A stretch of DNA of 64,000 nucleotides from Oceanomicrobium pacificus (GTDB lineage: Bacteria; Pseudomonadota; Alphaproteobacteria; Rhodobacterales; Rhodobacteraceae): assembly GCF_009833495.1 (NCBI RefSeq), contig NZ_WUWG01000003.1, positions 124,001-188,000 of the forward strand, in the 5' to 3' direction. The position numbers and the translations under genes are program-made. This document shows, one piece after another, positions 9,057 through 17,177 of the stretch (positions within the stretch are counted from its first letter, which is position 1; every line of letters starts with the position of its first letter). The notes beneath the pieces were generated by a model. The model saw nothing but the letters and a program-made list of their open reading frames with translations. It had not been told where the DNA came from and made no database searches.

Positions 9057-10247
9057 ATGCGCGTGAATTATGGCCAGACCGTCCATGGCGAGGAAGAAAT
9101 CGAAGCCGTCGTGGATGTGCTGCGGACCTCCACCCAGATGGGGCCGCGGGTGCGCGACATGCAGGCGCAGGTCGCGGCGCTCTTCTCCAAGAGCCACGGG
9201 ATCATGGTCAATTCCGGCTCCTCGGCCAACTATCTTGCGGTCGAGTTGCTCGACCTGCCCGAAGGGGCGGAGGTCATCACGCCCGCGCTGACATTCGCCA
9301 CCACCGTGGCCCCGATCGTGCGCAACCGGCTGGTGCCGGCCTTTGTCGATGTGGCACCGGGCACCTACAATATCGACGCGGACCGGATCGAGGCGATGAT
9401 CGGCCCCAAGACAAAGGCGATGGTCATTCCCTCGCTCATCGGCAACCTGCCGGACTGGCCGAGGATCGCGGAGATCGCACGCGCGCACGGGCTCAAGATC
9501 GTGGAAGACAGCGCCGACACGCTTGGCGCGACGATCGGCGGCCTGTCCACGGGGCTCTATTCCGACATCTCCACCACCAGCTTCTACGGCAGCCACGTCA
9601 TCAACGGCGCGGGCAATGGCGGGATGCTGTGTGTCAGCGACGAGGATCTGGCGCGGCGTGCGCTCCTGCTGCGAAGCTGGGGGCGGACATCCTCGCTCTT
9701 CGTGGAAAGCGAGACGATCGAAAACCGTTTCAACGTTGAACTGGACGGGATCGAATATGACGCGAAATTCCTGTTCGAGGATCTGGGCTACAATGTGGAA
9801 CCGTCCGAGATCAGCGCGGCCTTCGGGCTGGTGCAACTGAAGAAGCTCGACCGCAACATCACGGCGCGGGAAGAGAATTTTGCCCAGCATCTCGCCTTCT
9901 TCCGCGACTGGGAGGACTGGTTCATCCTGCCCGAGCAATTGCCGGCATCGCGCACCGGTTGGTTGGCCTTTCCGCTCACGCTGCGGGAGGGGGCGCCGTT
10001 CACACGGCGCGACTTGCAGATCTATCTGGAGGAACGCGACATCCAGACCCGCCCTGTCTTCACCGGCAACATCCTGCGACAGCCGGCCATGAAAGGGGTG
10101 GAGGCCCACACCGACGCGGACGGCTATCCAGCGGCCGATGCCGTGATGCGCGGCGGGATCCTGCTGGCCTGCCACCACGGGCTGGACCAGCCGCAGATCG
10201 ACTATATGCACGAGACTTTGCGCACATTCCTGAACGGTAAAAAGTAA
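9057..10247 (+). CDS. RfbH-like PLP-dependent NDP-sugar 3-dehydratase lacking Fe-S cysteines
   Basis: A 396-residue DegT/DnrJ/EryC1/StrS-fold enzyme acting on the 4-keto sugar made upstream. The cofactor-contacting Asp is in EDSADTLGA (Asp154). At the position where aminotransferases have the Schiff-base Lys, the sequence reads FYGSHVINGAG, with His180. The same Lys-to-His change is known in the 3-deoxysugar dehydratases E1/RfbH and ColD, so dehydration at C3 is more likely than amination. The whole protein has only two cysteines (192 and 372), so the four-cysteine [2Fe-2S] site of E1 is absent. The segment after RSWGR, where E1 holds its cysteines, is replaced. A ColD-like, ferredoxin-independent mechanism is inferred. 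Confidence 0.8.
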   Translation: MRVNYGQTVHGEEEIEAVVDVLRTSTQMGPRVRDMQAQVAALFSKSHGIMVNSGSSANYLAVELLDLPEGAEVITPALTFATTVAPIVRNRLVPAFVDVAPGTYNIDADRIEAMIGPKTKAMVIPSLIGNLPDWPRIAEIARAHGLKIVEDSADTLGATIGGLSTGLYSDISTTSFYGSHVINGAGNGGMLCVSDEDLARRALLLRSWGRTSSLFVESETIENRFNVELDGIEYDAKFLFEDLGYNVEPSEISAAFGLVQLKKLDRNITAREENFAQHLAFFRDWEDWFILPEQLPASRTGWLAFPLTLREGAPFTRRDLQIYLEERDIQTRPVFTGNILRQPAMKGVEAHTDADGYPAADAVMRGGILLACHHGLDQPQIDYMHETLRTFLNGKK

Positions 10248-10285
10248 TAGTAACCAGTATATTGACGTATCGAGAGGAGAGACGG

Positions 10286-11515
10286 ATGGAGAGTTCCCTG
10301 ACGGCCTGCAGAGCCTGCCGCTCAGAAAATCTGGTGACGTTCCTGCCAATGGGGGACCATCCGCCGGCCAATATGTTCGTGCGGCCCGAGGATCGCGACA
10401 AGCCGCAACCGGCCTTTCCGCTCAACACTCAGGCCTGCCTCGATTGCGGGCTGATCCAGGTTGCGGACCAGATCCCCGCGGGTTTCTTCGAACACTACCT
10501 TTACGTGCCCTCGGGCGCCGCCACGATGCACACGCATTTTGACGGGCTGGCGTCTGTGCTGACCGGTCTGGCCGATGGCGGTCTGGTCGTCGATATCGGC
10601 TGCAATGATGGGCTGATGCTGGCAGCGGCGAACGGCAAGGGGGCACGCACGCTGGGGATCGACCCGGCCCGCAATCTGGCAGAGATCGCGGCCGAACGCG
10701 GTGTCACCGTCGAGACCGGATATTTCGGACCGGACTTCGCGGCAGAGATGCGGGACAAACATGGTCCGGCGGCGGTGATTGCTACCTCGAACACGCTCAA
10801 CCATATCGGGGATCTGCACAGTTTCATGGTCGGAATCGACCGGTTCCTGGCCGATGACGGCGTATTCGTGGTGGAGGTGCCCTGGGGCAAGAAGATCGTC
10901 GAGACGAGCCAGTTCGACAATGTCTATCACGAACATGTCTCTGAAATGAGTCTGCGGTCCCTCGTCAAACTCGCGGCCTTTTTCGGCATGGACGTGTTCG
11001 ACGTCACGAAACTGCCGGTGCACGGCGGATCGATGCGGGTCTTCTTCTCCCGCAAGGCGGCCGGCCGTCCGATCGCGCCCATCGTGGCTGAGATGCTCGC
11101 GGATGAGGATGCCATCGGCATGACCGAGGCCGCGACCTATGCGGCTTTCGCCGAGCGGGTGGAGGCGATCAAGACCGATCTGCGCGCCGAACTGTCGAAA
11201 CTGAAGGCAGAGGGCAAGGTTGTTGCCGGATACGGCGCACCGGCCAAGGGCAATACATTGCTCAACTATTTCGACATCGGGCCGGAGGATATCGCCTATC
11301 TGGTCGATAAGAACCCGCTGAAACAGGGGCTTCTGTCGCCGGGCAAGCTGATCCCAATCTATGGGCCGGAGAAGATCGCGACAGACCCGCCGGACGTGCT
11401 TCTGGTGCTCGCATGGAATTTCTTCGACGAGATCCGCGAGCAGCAGGCGGCCTTCGAAAACGCCGGTGGACGGTTCCTCGTCCCGCTGCCGCACCCCCAT
11501 TTCGTGCCCGCCTGA
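10286..11515 (+). CDS. NDP-sugar C-methyltransferase (class I SAM-dependent)
   Basis: A 409-residue protein with three parts. An N-terminal zinc-binding domain has two Cys pairs (CRACRS near residue 8, CLDCG near residue 51). A central SAM-binding fold includes VVDIGCNDG. The C-terminal domain contains GYGAPAKGNTLLNYF, typical of sugar C-methyltransferases such as TcaB9 and TylC3. The family adds a methyl group to a ring carbon next to a keto group. The ATG at 10286 is preferred because GAGAGGAGA lies just upstream; a TTG at 10262 is less likely. Position in the cluster predicts action on the CDP-4-keto-deoxy sugar, giving a branched sugar. Confidence 0.86.
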   Translation: MESSLTACRACRSENLVTFLPMGDHPPANMFVRPEDRDKPQPAFPLNTQACLDCGLIQVADQIPAGFFEHYLYVPSGAATMHTHFDGLASVLTGLADGGLVVDIGCNDGLMLAAANGKGARTLGIDPARNLAEIAAERGVTVETGYFGPDFAAEMRDKHGPAAVIATSNTLNHIGDLHSFMVGIDRFLADDGVFVVEVPWGKKIVETSQFDNVYHEHVSEMSLRSLVKLAAFFGMDVFDVTKLPVHGGSMRVFFSRKAAGRPIAPIVAEMLADEDAIGMTEAATYAAFAERVEAIKTDLRAELSKLKAEGKVVAGYGAPAKGNTLLNYFDIGPEDIAYLVDKNPLKQGLLSPGKLIPIYGPEKIATDPPDVLLVLAWNFFDEIREQQAAFENAGGRFLVPLPHPHFVPA

Positions 11516-11518
11516 TCC

Positions 11519-12457
11519 ATGTGGCGCGGGCGGTCCGTTACTGTCGCGGGGGGCGCCGGGTTCATTGGTGCCCGGCTGACGCGCGCGCTGGTCGAGCAGG
11601 GGGCGAACGCCGCCGTGCTGGTGCGCGAGACGACGGACACGCGCCGTTTGGACACTATTCTGCCGCCGGAGCGCATCGACAGGGTGAACTTCGCGGACCG
11701 GAAGGATCTTGAGAGGGCATTGGCGCTCCGTTCGCCCGATACCGTTTTCCATCTGGCCCAAGGGGTGGCGCGCGGCGCAGCGATGACGCCCGCCGCCCTT
11801 CGCGACGCCGTGGCGGTGGACCAGACAGGGCTCCTGACCCTGCTGGACGCGCTGGCAGACAGCGGCGCACCGGTCCGGGCTTTCGTGCGGGCGGGGTCGA
11901 TCGCCGAATATGGCTCCACCGAGACACCGGCACGTGAAACCGATGCCGGGCGGCCGACGGGTATCTACCAGACCGTGTCGCTCGGCTCGACCGTGCTGCT
12001 GCAGGGACTGGCCGACGGGCTGCCGTTTCCGGCCATCACGCTGCGGCTCGCGCTTGTGTACGGGCCGGACCAGTCGGAGGCGTTTTTTGTGCCCGCCGCG
12101 ATCCGGTCCGCGCTGCAAACGGGCATGATTTCATTGCGCGCGCCCGGCGATATCCGCGACTATATCCATGTGGATGATGTCGTGGCCGGGATGCTGGCTG
12201 TGGCCGAAGCACCGGAGCAGGCCGCGCCGGTGATGAACCTCTCGACCGGTCAGGGACGGTCGCTCGCCGCTGTGGCGGCCGGGATTGCCGCGGCGACCGG
12301 TGCCAAGGTCCGGTATGAGGGCGCGCCGGATGCGACAAGCGCGAACCCTTTTATCCACGCCGATCCGTCGCTTCTGTCCGGTTTGTACGGCTGGGCGCCG
12401 AAAACATCCTTCGCGGCGGGGATCGAAACATTGGTGAGAGAGATGACCCATGGCTGA
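11519..12457 (+). CDS. NAD-dependent epimerase/dehydratase-like protein with altered catalytic site
   Basis: A 312-residue extended SDR with an intact dinucleotide loop (GGAGFIGARL, from residue 11). The usual active-site YxxxK reads YQTVS (Tyr150 to Ser154), so the general-acid/base lysine is missing. The acidic IRDYIHVDDVVAGM strand typical of NDP-sugar epimerases and reductases is present near residue 216. In this operon it would be expected to reduce or epimerise the branched 4-keto sugar. With Lys lost, the chemistry is uncertain. It starts three bases after the methyltransferase stop and overlaps the next gene by eight bases. Confidence 0.8.
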   Translation: MWRGRSVTVAGGAGFIGARLTRALVEQGANAAVLVRETTDTRRLDTILPPERIDRVNFADRKDLERALALRSPDTVFHLAQGVARGAAMTPAALRDAVAVDQTGLLTLLDALADSGAPVRAFVRAGSIAEYGSTETPARETDAGRPTGIYQTVSLGSTVLLQGLADGLPFPAITLRLALVYGPDQSEAFFVPAAIRSALQTGMISLRAPGDIRDYIHVDDVVAGMLAVAEAPEQAAPVMNLSTGQGRSLAAVAAGIAAATGAKVRYEGAPDATSANPFIHADPSLLSGLYGWAPKTSFAAGIETLVREMTHG

Positions 12458-13499
12458 CCCGGCGCAAAAGGCAAAGGCGGAGACATTCGTTTCCATCCTT
12501 GTTCCCGCCTTCAACGAGGAAGAAACCGTCGAGCGCGCCTATCGCGAGGTGACGGCGGTGATGGAAGGGCTGGAGGACACCCGGTTCGAGATGATCTTCA
12601 CCGACAATCATTCGACGGACGGCACCTTCCGCAAGCTGATGGAGATTGCAGAGCGCGATCCGCGGGTGAAGGTGATCCGCTTCTCGCGCAATTGCGGCTA
12701 CCAGAGATCGCTTCTGGTCGCCTACCAGTCCGCGAGCGGGGATTGTGCGATCCAGCTCGATTGCGACCTGCAGGACCCGCCGGAGCTGATCCCGCAAATG
12801 CTGGAGAAATGGCGCGAGGGGCATCAGGTCGTCTATGGTATCCGCCGCAGTCTTGCCGACGGGCCTCTGGTCGCCTTTGCGCGGCGCGCCTTCTATGCCG
12901 TCATCAACTGGCTGAGCGAGGATGAGTTGCCACTGAATGTCGGCGAGTTCCGGCTCGTGGACCGGCGCATCCTGAACGAACTGGCGCGGGTGCGGGACAG
13001 CTCGCCCTACCTGCGCGGCCTCATCGCGGCGATGGGTTTCAGCCAGGTCGGGCTGGAATATGACCGGCAGGACCGGATTGCGGGCACGTCGAAATTTCCC
13101 TTCAAGGCGATGCTGTCACTTGCGATCGACGGGATCGTCAACCATTCGCTCGTACCCCTGCGGCTTGCGACGCTGGTTGGCATGTCGGTCGCGGTCATCA
13201 CCTTCCTGATGCTGGTCATCTACCTGATCGGCAAGCTCGTCTTCGGGCAGGACTGGCCGGCGGGTTTTGCGACGACCACCGTGCTCCTGCTCCTCTCCAT
13301 GATGCTGAACGCAATGTTCTTCGGGATCGTGGGCGAGTATCTCGGCCGGATCTTCATGCAGGCCAAAGCCATGCACGTTCCCATTGTCGAAGCGCGTGTG
13401 AATATCGACCCGCCCGCCCATCTGACCGCGCCCGACGCAGACGGTCCCATGCCGGAGTACGAGATCCATGCGCCTGGTCTTCATTCTGAGCGGACTTAG
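12450..13499 (+). CDS. GtrB/DPMS-like glycosyltransferase family 2 protein
   Basis: A 349-residue GT2 enzyme with two C-terminal transmembrane helices (about residues 227-256 and 268-292). The cytoplasmic GT-A domain has SILVPAFNEEETVERAY at the start, the acidic metal site in QLDCDLQDPPEL, and the acceptor-loop motif DRIAGTSKFPF. This layout matches polyprenyl-phosphate glycosyltransferases such as GtrB, ArnC and DPM synthases. Here it probably loads the CDP-derived sugar onto undecaprenyl phosphate for flipping by GtrA. It overlaps the SDR upstream by 8 bases and the GT4 downstream by 32. Confidence 0.87.
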   Translation: MADPAQKAKAETFVSILVPAFNEEETVERAYREVTAVMEGLEDTRFEMIFTDNHSTDGTFRKLMEIAERDPRVKVIRFSRNCGYQRSLLVAYQSASGDCAIQLDCDLQDPPELIPQMLEKWREGHQVVYGIRRSLADGPLVAFARRAFYAVINWLSEDELPLNVGEFRLVDRRILNELARVRDSSPYLRGLIAAMGFSQVGLEYDRQDRIAGTSKFPFKAMLSLAIDGIVNHSLVPLRLATLVGMSVAVITFLMLVIYLIGKLVFGQDWPAGFATTTVLLLLSMMLNAMFFGIVGEYLGRIFMQAKAMHVPIVEARVNIDPPAHLTAPDADGPMPEYEIHAPGLHSERT

Positions 13500-14556
13500 C
13501 GCCGGAGGGGCCGAGAAGATCATCGCCCTTCTGGCCGCGCACCGTATGGAGCGGGGCGACGAGGTGCATGTGGTCGCTATGTACTGCCCCGAGGAGGGGC
13601 CCTATTTTCCGTTGCCGGACGGGGTGAAGGTCCATGTGCTCGACCGGGGCGCCGTGCAGGGCGGGCGCGGGCTGCAATGGCGGCGGCTGCGTTTTATCCG
13701 GCGCACGCTGAGAGAGATCGCGCCGGATGTGGCCGTGTCCTTCCTGACCAAGATAAATGTTCTGTCACTTTTGGCGACTGTGGACCGCGATTTTCCTTTG
13801 CTGGTCTCGGAGCGCAACAATCCGAAAGCCCAGAAAAACAATCGGCTGTGGAAGCATCTCAACTTACTGATGTCAGGAACAGCTGACAGGATCGTAATGC
13901 TGACCAGAAGATCAATAGATCAATTGCCGAATAGATTACAGAGAAGGGCATTTGTTATTCCGAACCCTTGCATGAGGTTCCCAAATATTCTGTACAGTCA
14001 TAGCACGGGAAAGCGTGTTATTGCCGTTGGCCGACTGGATTATCAAAAGGGATTTGATCTTCTGATTCCTGCATTCCGATCTGTGCTAGCGGCACACCCT
14101 GACGCCACATTGAAGATTTTCGGCGAGGGGCGCGAAAGGCAAAATCTGGAAGCCTTGATCCGAAAAGAAAATCTTGAAGAAACTGTATCCCTCCCAGGCA
14201 CCACAAAGCGGAGCGGTGAATGGATTGAACATGGTGATCTGTTCGTTTTGCCCTCAAGGCATGAGGGATTTGCGAACGTTGTCGCTGAAGCCGCGGCAGC
14301 TGGCTTGCCAATCGTGGCATTCGATTGTGATTTCGGTCCTGCTGAAATCCTCAAGGACGGCGAAACCGGACTCCTTGTGCCGGATGGCGACGTAGATGCA
14401 ATGGTCAAAGCATTGATTGATTTGCTAGATGACCCATCGCTGCGCCAGAAAATGTCGGAAAATGCGCCAGCAACAGTCGCGCATCTGTCCTTGGAGAATG
14501 TGATGCAGCTCTGGGACGCGGCGATTGACGGTCTGGTCGCGGACCGGTCAGGCTGA
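13468..14556 (+). CDS. Glycosyltransferase family 4 protein with mosaic base composition
   Basis: A 362-residue GT-B enzyme. The acceptor loop GLSAGGAEKII is near residues 8-18, and a donor-site segment ([18 protein letters not shown]) lies around residues 263-280, where the usual E-x7-E is retained. It resembles WaaG/AmsD-like transferases. The first ~390 bases are G+C-rich like the neighbours, but from about 13860 onward the DNA becomes markedly A+T-rich, with codons such as ATA and AGA, until the end. The reading frame is intact across the change. It is the last gene of the island and is followed by a terminator. Confidence 0.86.
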   Translation: MRLVFILSGLSAGGAEKIIALLAAHRMERGDEVHVVAMYCPEEGPYFPLPDGVKVHVLDRGAVQGGRGLQWRRLRFIRRTLREIAPDVAVSFLTKINVLSLLATVDRDFPLLVSERNNPKAQKNNRLWKHLNLLMSGTADRIVMLTRRSIDQLPNRLQRRAFVIPNPCMRFPNILYSHSTGKRVIAVGRLDYQKGFDLLIPAFRSVLAAHPDATLKIFGEGRERQNLEALIRKENLEETVSLPGTTKRSGEWIEHGDLFVLPSRHEGFANVVAEAAAAGLPIVAFDCDFGPAEILKDGETGLLVPDGDVDAMVKALIDLLDDPSLRQKMSENAPATVAHLSLENVMQLWDAAIDGLVADRSG

Positions 14557-14593
14557 GCGCACGCAGGCAATTCCACTGCGGTCTGAAACGAAA

Positions 14594-14618
14594 AAAGGCC
14601 CGCACAGGGCGGGCCTTT
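14594..14618. terminator. Bidirectional terminator between the GT4 gene and etfA
   Basis: A perfect ten-base-pair stem (AAAGGCCCGC / GCGGGCCTTT) with a five-base loop. It is preceded by a run of A, so leftward transcripts from etfBA meet a U-tract. It lies 38 bases after the GT4 stop and 28 bases past the etfA stop, and so can end both convergent units. Confidence 0.85.
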
Positions 14619-14645
14619 CCGGAATTGCTTTGGGTGCCGCTTTGC

Positions 14646-15572
14646 TCAGAGCGCCTCTTTCAGCGCCGGCACGGCGTCGAACAGGTCGGCCACCAGCCCG
14701 TAATCGGCGATCTGGAAGATCGGCGCTTCCTCGTCCTTGTTGATCGCGACGATGACCTTGCTGTCCTTCATGCCGGCCAGATGCTGGATCGCACCGGAGA
14801 TGCCGACAGCAATGTACAGTTCGGGCGCGACCACCTTGCCGGTCTGGCCGACCTGCCAGTCGTTCGGGGCATAGCCCGAGTCGACAGCGGCACGGGACGC
14901 ACCGACAGCGGCGCCGAGCGTGTCGGCGAGGCTCTCGATCAGGGCGAAATTCTCTTCCGATCCGACGCCGCGGCCACCGGACACGACGATCTTGGCAGAT
15001 GTCAGTTCCGGACGGTCGCTTTCCTGCACCTTGTCCTCGACGAAGCTCGACAGGGCCGGATCGTCAGCGGCGGCGATCGTCTCGACCGGGGCGCTGCCGC
15101 CGGTCGGGGCCGCGTCGAAATTGGCGGTGCGCAGCGTCACGACCTTCGTCGCATCGGCCGATTTCACCGTCTGGATCGCGTTGCCCGCGTAGATCGGGCG
15201 CTCGAACGTGTCGCCGTCAACCACGCCGGTCACGTCGGAGATGACCATCACGTCGAGCAGGGCCGCCACGCGCGGGGCAAGGTTCTTGCCCGCAGCGGTC
15301 GCGGGTGCGACGATGTGGCTGTAGTCACCCGCCAGGCTGACGACGAGCGCGGCGAGCGGTTCCGCCAGCCCGTGGCCGTAGATCGCGGCATCGGCATGAA
15401 GCACCTTCGAGACGCCGTCGAGCGTCGCGGCCTCGGCGGCGGCATCATCCGTGCCTTCGCCCGCGACCAGCACGGTCACGTCGCCCAGCTGTTTCGCACC
15501 CGTCAGGGCTTTGGCGGTGGCATCAAGCGCCAGCGCGCCGCCGGAGAGTTCGGCAATCAGAAGGACAGACAT
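14646..15572 (-). CDS. etfA: Electron transfer flavoprotein alpha subunit
   Basis: A 308-residue FAD-binding subunit of ETF, which carries electrons from acyl-CoA and related dehydrogenases to ETF-quinone oxidoreductase. The C-terminal domain holds the FAD signature: [11 protein letters not shown], then [20 protein letters not shown] and [13 protein letters not shown]. The length is normal for the family. It starts on the last base of the etfB stop, an arrangement typical of tight co-translation. In related genomes the locus often continues with a 3-hydroxyacyl-CoA dehydrogenase, but here a terminator follows. Confidence 0.95.
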   Translation of the reverse strand: MSVLLIAELSGGALALDATAKALTGAKQLGDVTVLVAGEGTDDAAAEAATLDGVSKVLHADAAIYGHGLAEPLAALVVSLAGDYSHIVAPATAAGKNLAPRVAALLDVMVISDVTGVVDGDTFERPIYAGNAIQTVKSADATKVVTLRTANFDAAPTGGSAPVETIAAADDPALSSFVEDKVQESDRPELTSAKIVVSGGRGVGSEENFALIESLADTLGAAVGASRAAVDSGYAPNDWQVGQTGKVVAPELYIAVGISGAIQHLAGMKDSKVIVAINKDEEAPIFQIADYGLVADLFDAVPALKEAL

Positions 15573-16333
15573 CAGAGAACCCCCGCTTCATCTTTGAGTT
15601 TCGCGACCAGTTCGGCCACATCCGCCACTTTCACGCCGGCAGACCGGGTCGCCGGTTCGGCGGTCGACACAACGGTGAGCCGCGGCGAGACATCCACGCC
15701 GTAATCGGCGGGTGTCTTTTCCTCGAGCGGCTTCTTCTTCGCCTTCATGATGTTGGGCAGCGAGGCGTAGCGCGGCTCGTTGAGACGCAGGTCGACGGAC
15801 ACGACCGCCGGCAGTTTCACGCTGATCGTCTGCAGGCCGCCATCGACCTCGCGCGTGACCTGTGCGCTGTCGCCTTCGACCTTCACCTCGGAAGCAAAGG
15901 TCGCCTGGCTCCAGCCGAGCAGGGCGGACAGCATCTGGCCGGTCGCATTCATGTCATTGTCGATGGCCTGCTTGCCGCAGATCACCATCTGCGGGGCTTC
16001 CTCATCGACCACGGCCTTCAGGAGCTTGGCCACCGCGAGCGGCTCCAGATCCTGGTGCACATCATCGGTGGCCACGATCAGGATCGCCCGGTCGGCACCC
16101 ATGGCAAGCGCGGTGCGCAGCGTTTCCTGAGCCTGTTTCACACCGATGGAAACGGCGACGATCTCTTCGACCACGCCGGCTTCCTTCAGACGGATCGCCT
16201 CTTCGACGGCAATCTCGTCAAAAGGGTTCATCGACATTTTCACATTGGCAAGGTCGACCCCGGTCCCGTCCGCTTTGACGCGAACCTTCACGTTATAGTC
16301 GATCACCCGCTTCACAGGCACAATCACCTTCAT
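15572..16333 (-). CDS. etfB: Electron transfer flavoprotein beta subunit
   Basis: A 253-residue partner of EtfA that binds structural AMP and docks dehydrogenases. The N-terminus [17 protein letters not shown] is family-typical. The [12 protein letters not shown] segment and the recognition-loop region [30 protein letters not shown] are readable, including the conserved Leu and the PNIMKAKKK basic stretch. Length and order (beta before alpha) are standard. Confidence 0.95.
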   Translation of the reverse strand: MKVIVPVKRVIDYNVKVRVKADGTGVDLANVKMSMNPFDEIAVEEAIRLKEAGVVEEIVAVSIGVKQAQETLRTALAMGADRAILIVATDDVHQDLEPLAVAKLLKAVVDEEAPQMVICGKQAIDNDMNATGQMLSALLGWSQATFASEVKVEGDSAQVTREVDGGLQTISVKLPAVVSVDLRLNEPRYASLPNIMKAKKKPLEEKTPADYGVDVSPRLTVVSTAEPATRSAGVKVADVAELVAKLKDEAGVL

Positions 16334-16426
16334 CGCGCAGCTCTCCGTTCTGGGCCGATCGCTCGGCAGGGCATCTGGACGCCGTGGCTAGACCCGCGCA
16401 GGGTGGCCGAGCCGGCATCCGGCTGA

Positions 16427-16594
16427 TCATTCGTGGCGGCAATCAATCAGCGAAAGCGCCATATCGCAAGAGGGACATTGCGTCACGCCGACGCAACGGA
16501 ACCCCCTTGGGGTTGTATCGGGGGTGAAAATGTCGCCTTCGGGCGGCGGTGCGGGCTTCCGGCCGGTGGCAGGCGGTTCGGGCGATTCGACCAA
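16427..16594 (-). CDS. Possible small cysteine-containing protein
   Basis: A 55-residue frame between the adenosyltransferase stop and etfB. It could start at a TTG (16594) with GAGGG just upstream and ends in RCVGVTQCPSCDMALS followed by a charged tail. The C-x5-C-x2-C cluster looks like a fragment of a zinc ribbon, but there are too few ligands to be sure. The start overlaps nothing essential: it lies just beyond the 16602 stop of the adenosyltransferase, in the same orientation. It may be a real small gene or chance. Confidence 0.3.
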   Translation of the reverse strand: MVESPEPPATGRKPAPPPEGDIFTPDTTPRGFRCVGVTQCPSCDMALSLIDCRHE

Positions 16595-16601
16595 CGCACC
16601 C

Positions 16602-17174
16602 TCAGCGATGCGCGCCCGGCACCCAGAGTATGTCGTCCGCCCCGTTGCCGTTGGCGATCCGTCCGGCGACGAAGAACCAATCCGACAGTCGGTTGAGATA
16701 GCGCAGCGCCGCGTCGTTGACCGGTTCATGTCCCGCCAGTTCCACGGCCAGCCGTTCGGCGCGGCGCGACACGGTCCGGCAGAGGTGGAAATGCGCGGCA
16801 AGCGGCGTGCCGCCGGGCAGGATGAAGCTGCGGAGCGGCGTCAGGTCGGCATTCATCGCGTCGATCTCGGCCTCCAGCCGGTCGACCTGCGCGTCCGACA
16901 TGCGCAGCGGCGGATAGTCGGCCTCCGCATCCTTTTCCATATCCGGACGGCACAGGTCGGCCCCGAGGTCGAACAGGTCGTTCTGGATGCGGGCCACGGC
17001 CTCGGCCATGTCGCCGTCCGCATGAAGGCGGGCAAGGCCGAGCGTCGCGTTCACCTCGTCCACCGTGCCGTAGGCCTGTACGCGCAGGTCATGCTTGGCG
17101 ACGCGTGTGCCATTGCCGAGCGCGGTGTCACCCTTGTCGCCGGTACGGGTGTAGATCTTGCTCAGGACAACCAT
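16602..17174 (-). CDS. pduO: PduO-type cob(I)alamin adenosyltransferase
   Basis: A 190-residue enzyme that transfers the adenosyl group of ATP to cob(I)alamin, giving adenosylcobalamin. The N-terminal ATP loop YTRTGDKGDTALGNGTRV is characteristic. The helices carry YGTVDEVNATLG, FILPGGTP, CRTVSRRAERLAV and YLNRLSDWFFVAGR, all signature elements of the PduO/MMAB family, including the Arg and Asn residues near the active site. It lies three bases after the HIG1 gene and upstream of etfBA, a grouping common in Rhodobacterales. Confidence 0.94.
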   Translation of the reverse strand: MVVLSKIYTRTGDKGDTALGNGTRVAKHDLRVQAYGTVDEVNATLGLARLHADGDMAEAVARIQNDLFDLGADLCRPDMEKDAEADYPPLRMSDAQVDRLEAEIDAMNADLTPLRSFILPGGTPLAAHFHLCRTVSRRAERLAVELAGHEPVNDAALRYLNRLSDWFFVAGRIANGNGADDILWVPGAHR

Positions 17175-17177
17175 CGG

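Noticed and set aside
9057-10247. Calling the PLP enzyme a sugar aminotransferase
   Set aside because: The Schiff-base lysine position is His180, so the generic family label of aminotransferase would be misleading.
7497-10349. A 950-residue open frame antisense to rfbF, rfbG and the PLP enzyme
   Set aside because: It mirrors three well-supported genes, is rich in Arg, His and Gly, and shows no motif; long antisense frames are expected at this G+C content.
16334-16426. Possible tRNA in the gap before etfB
   Set aside because: Some short GC-rich stems exist, but no cloverleaf, T-loop (GTTCGA-type) or acceptor stem can be traced.
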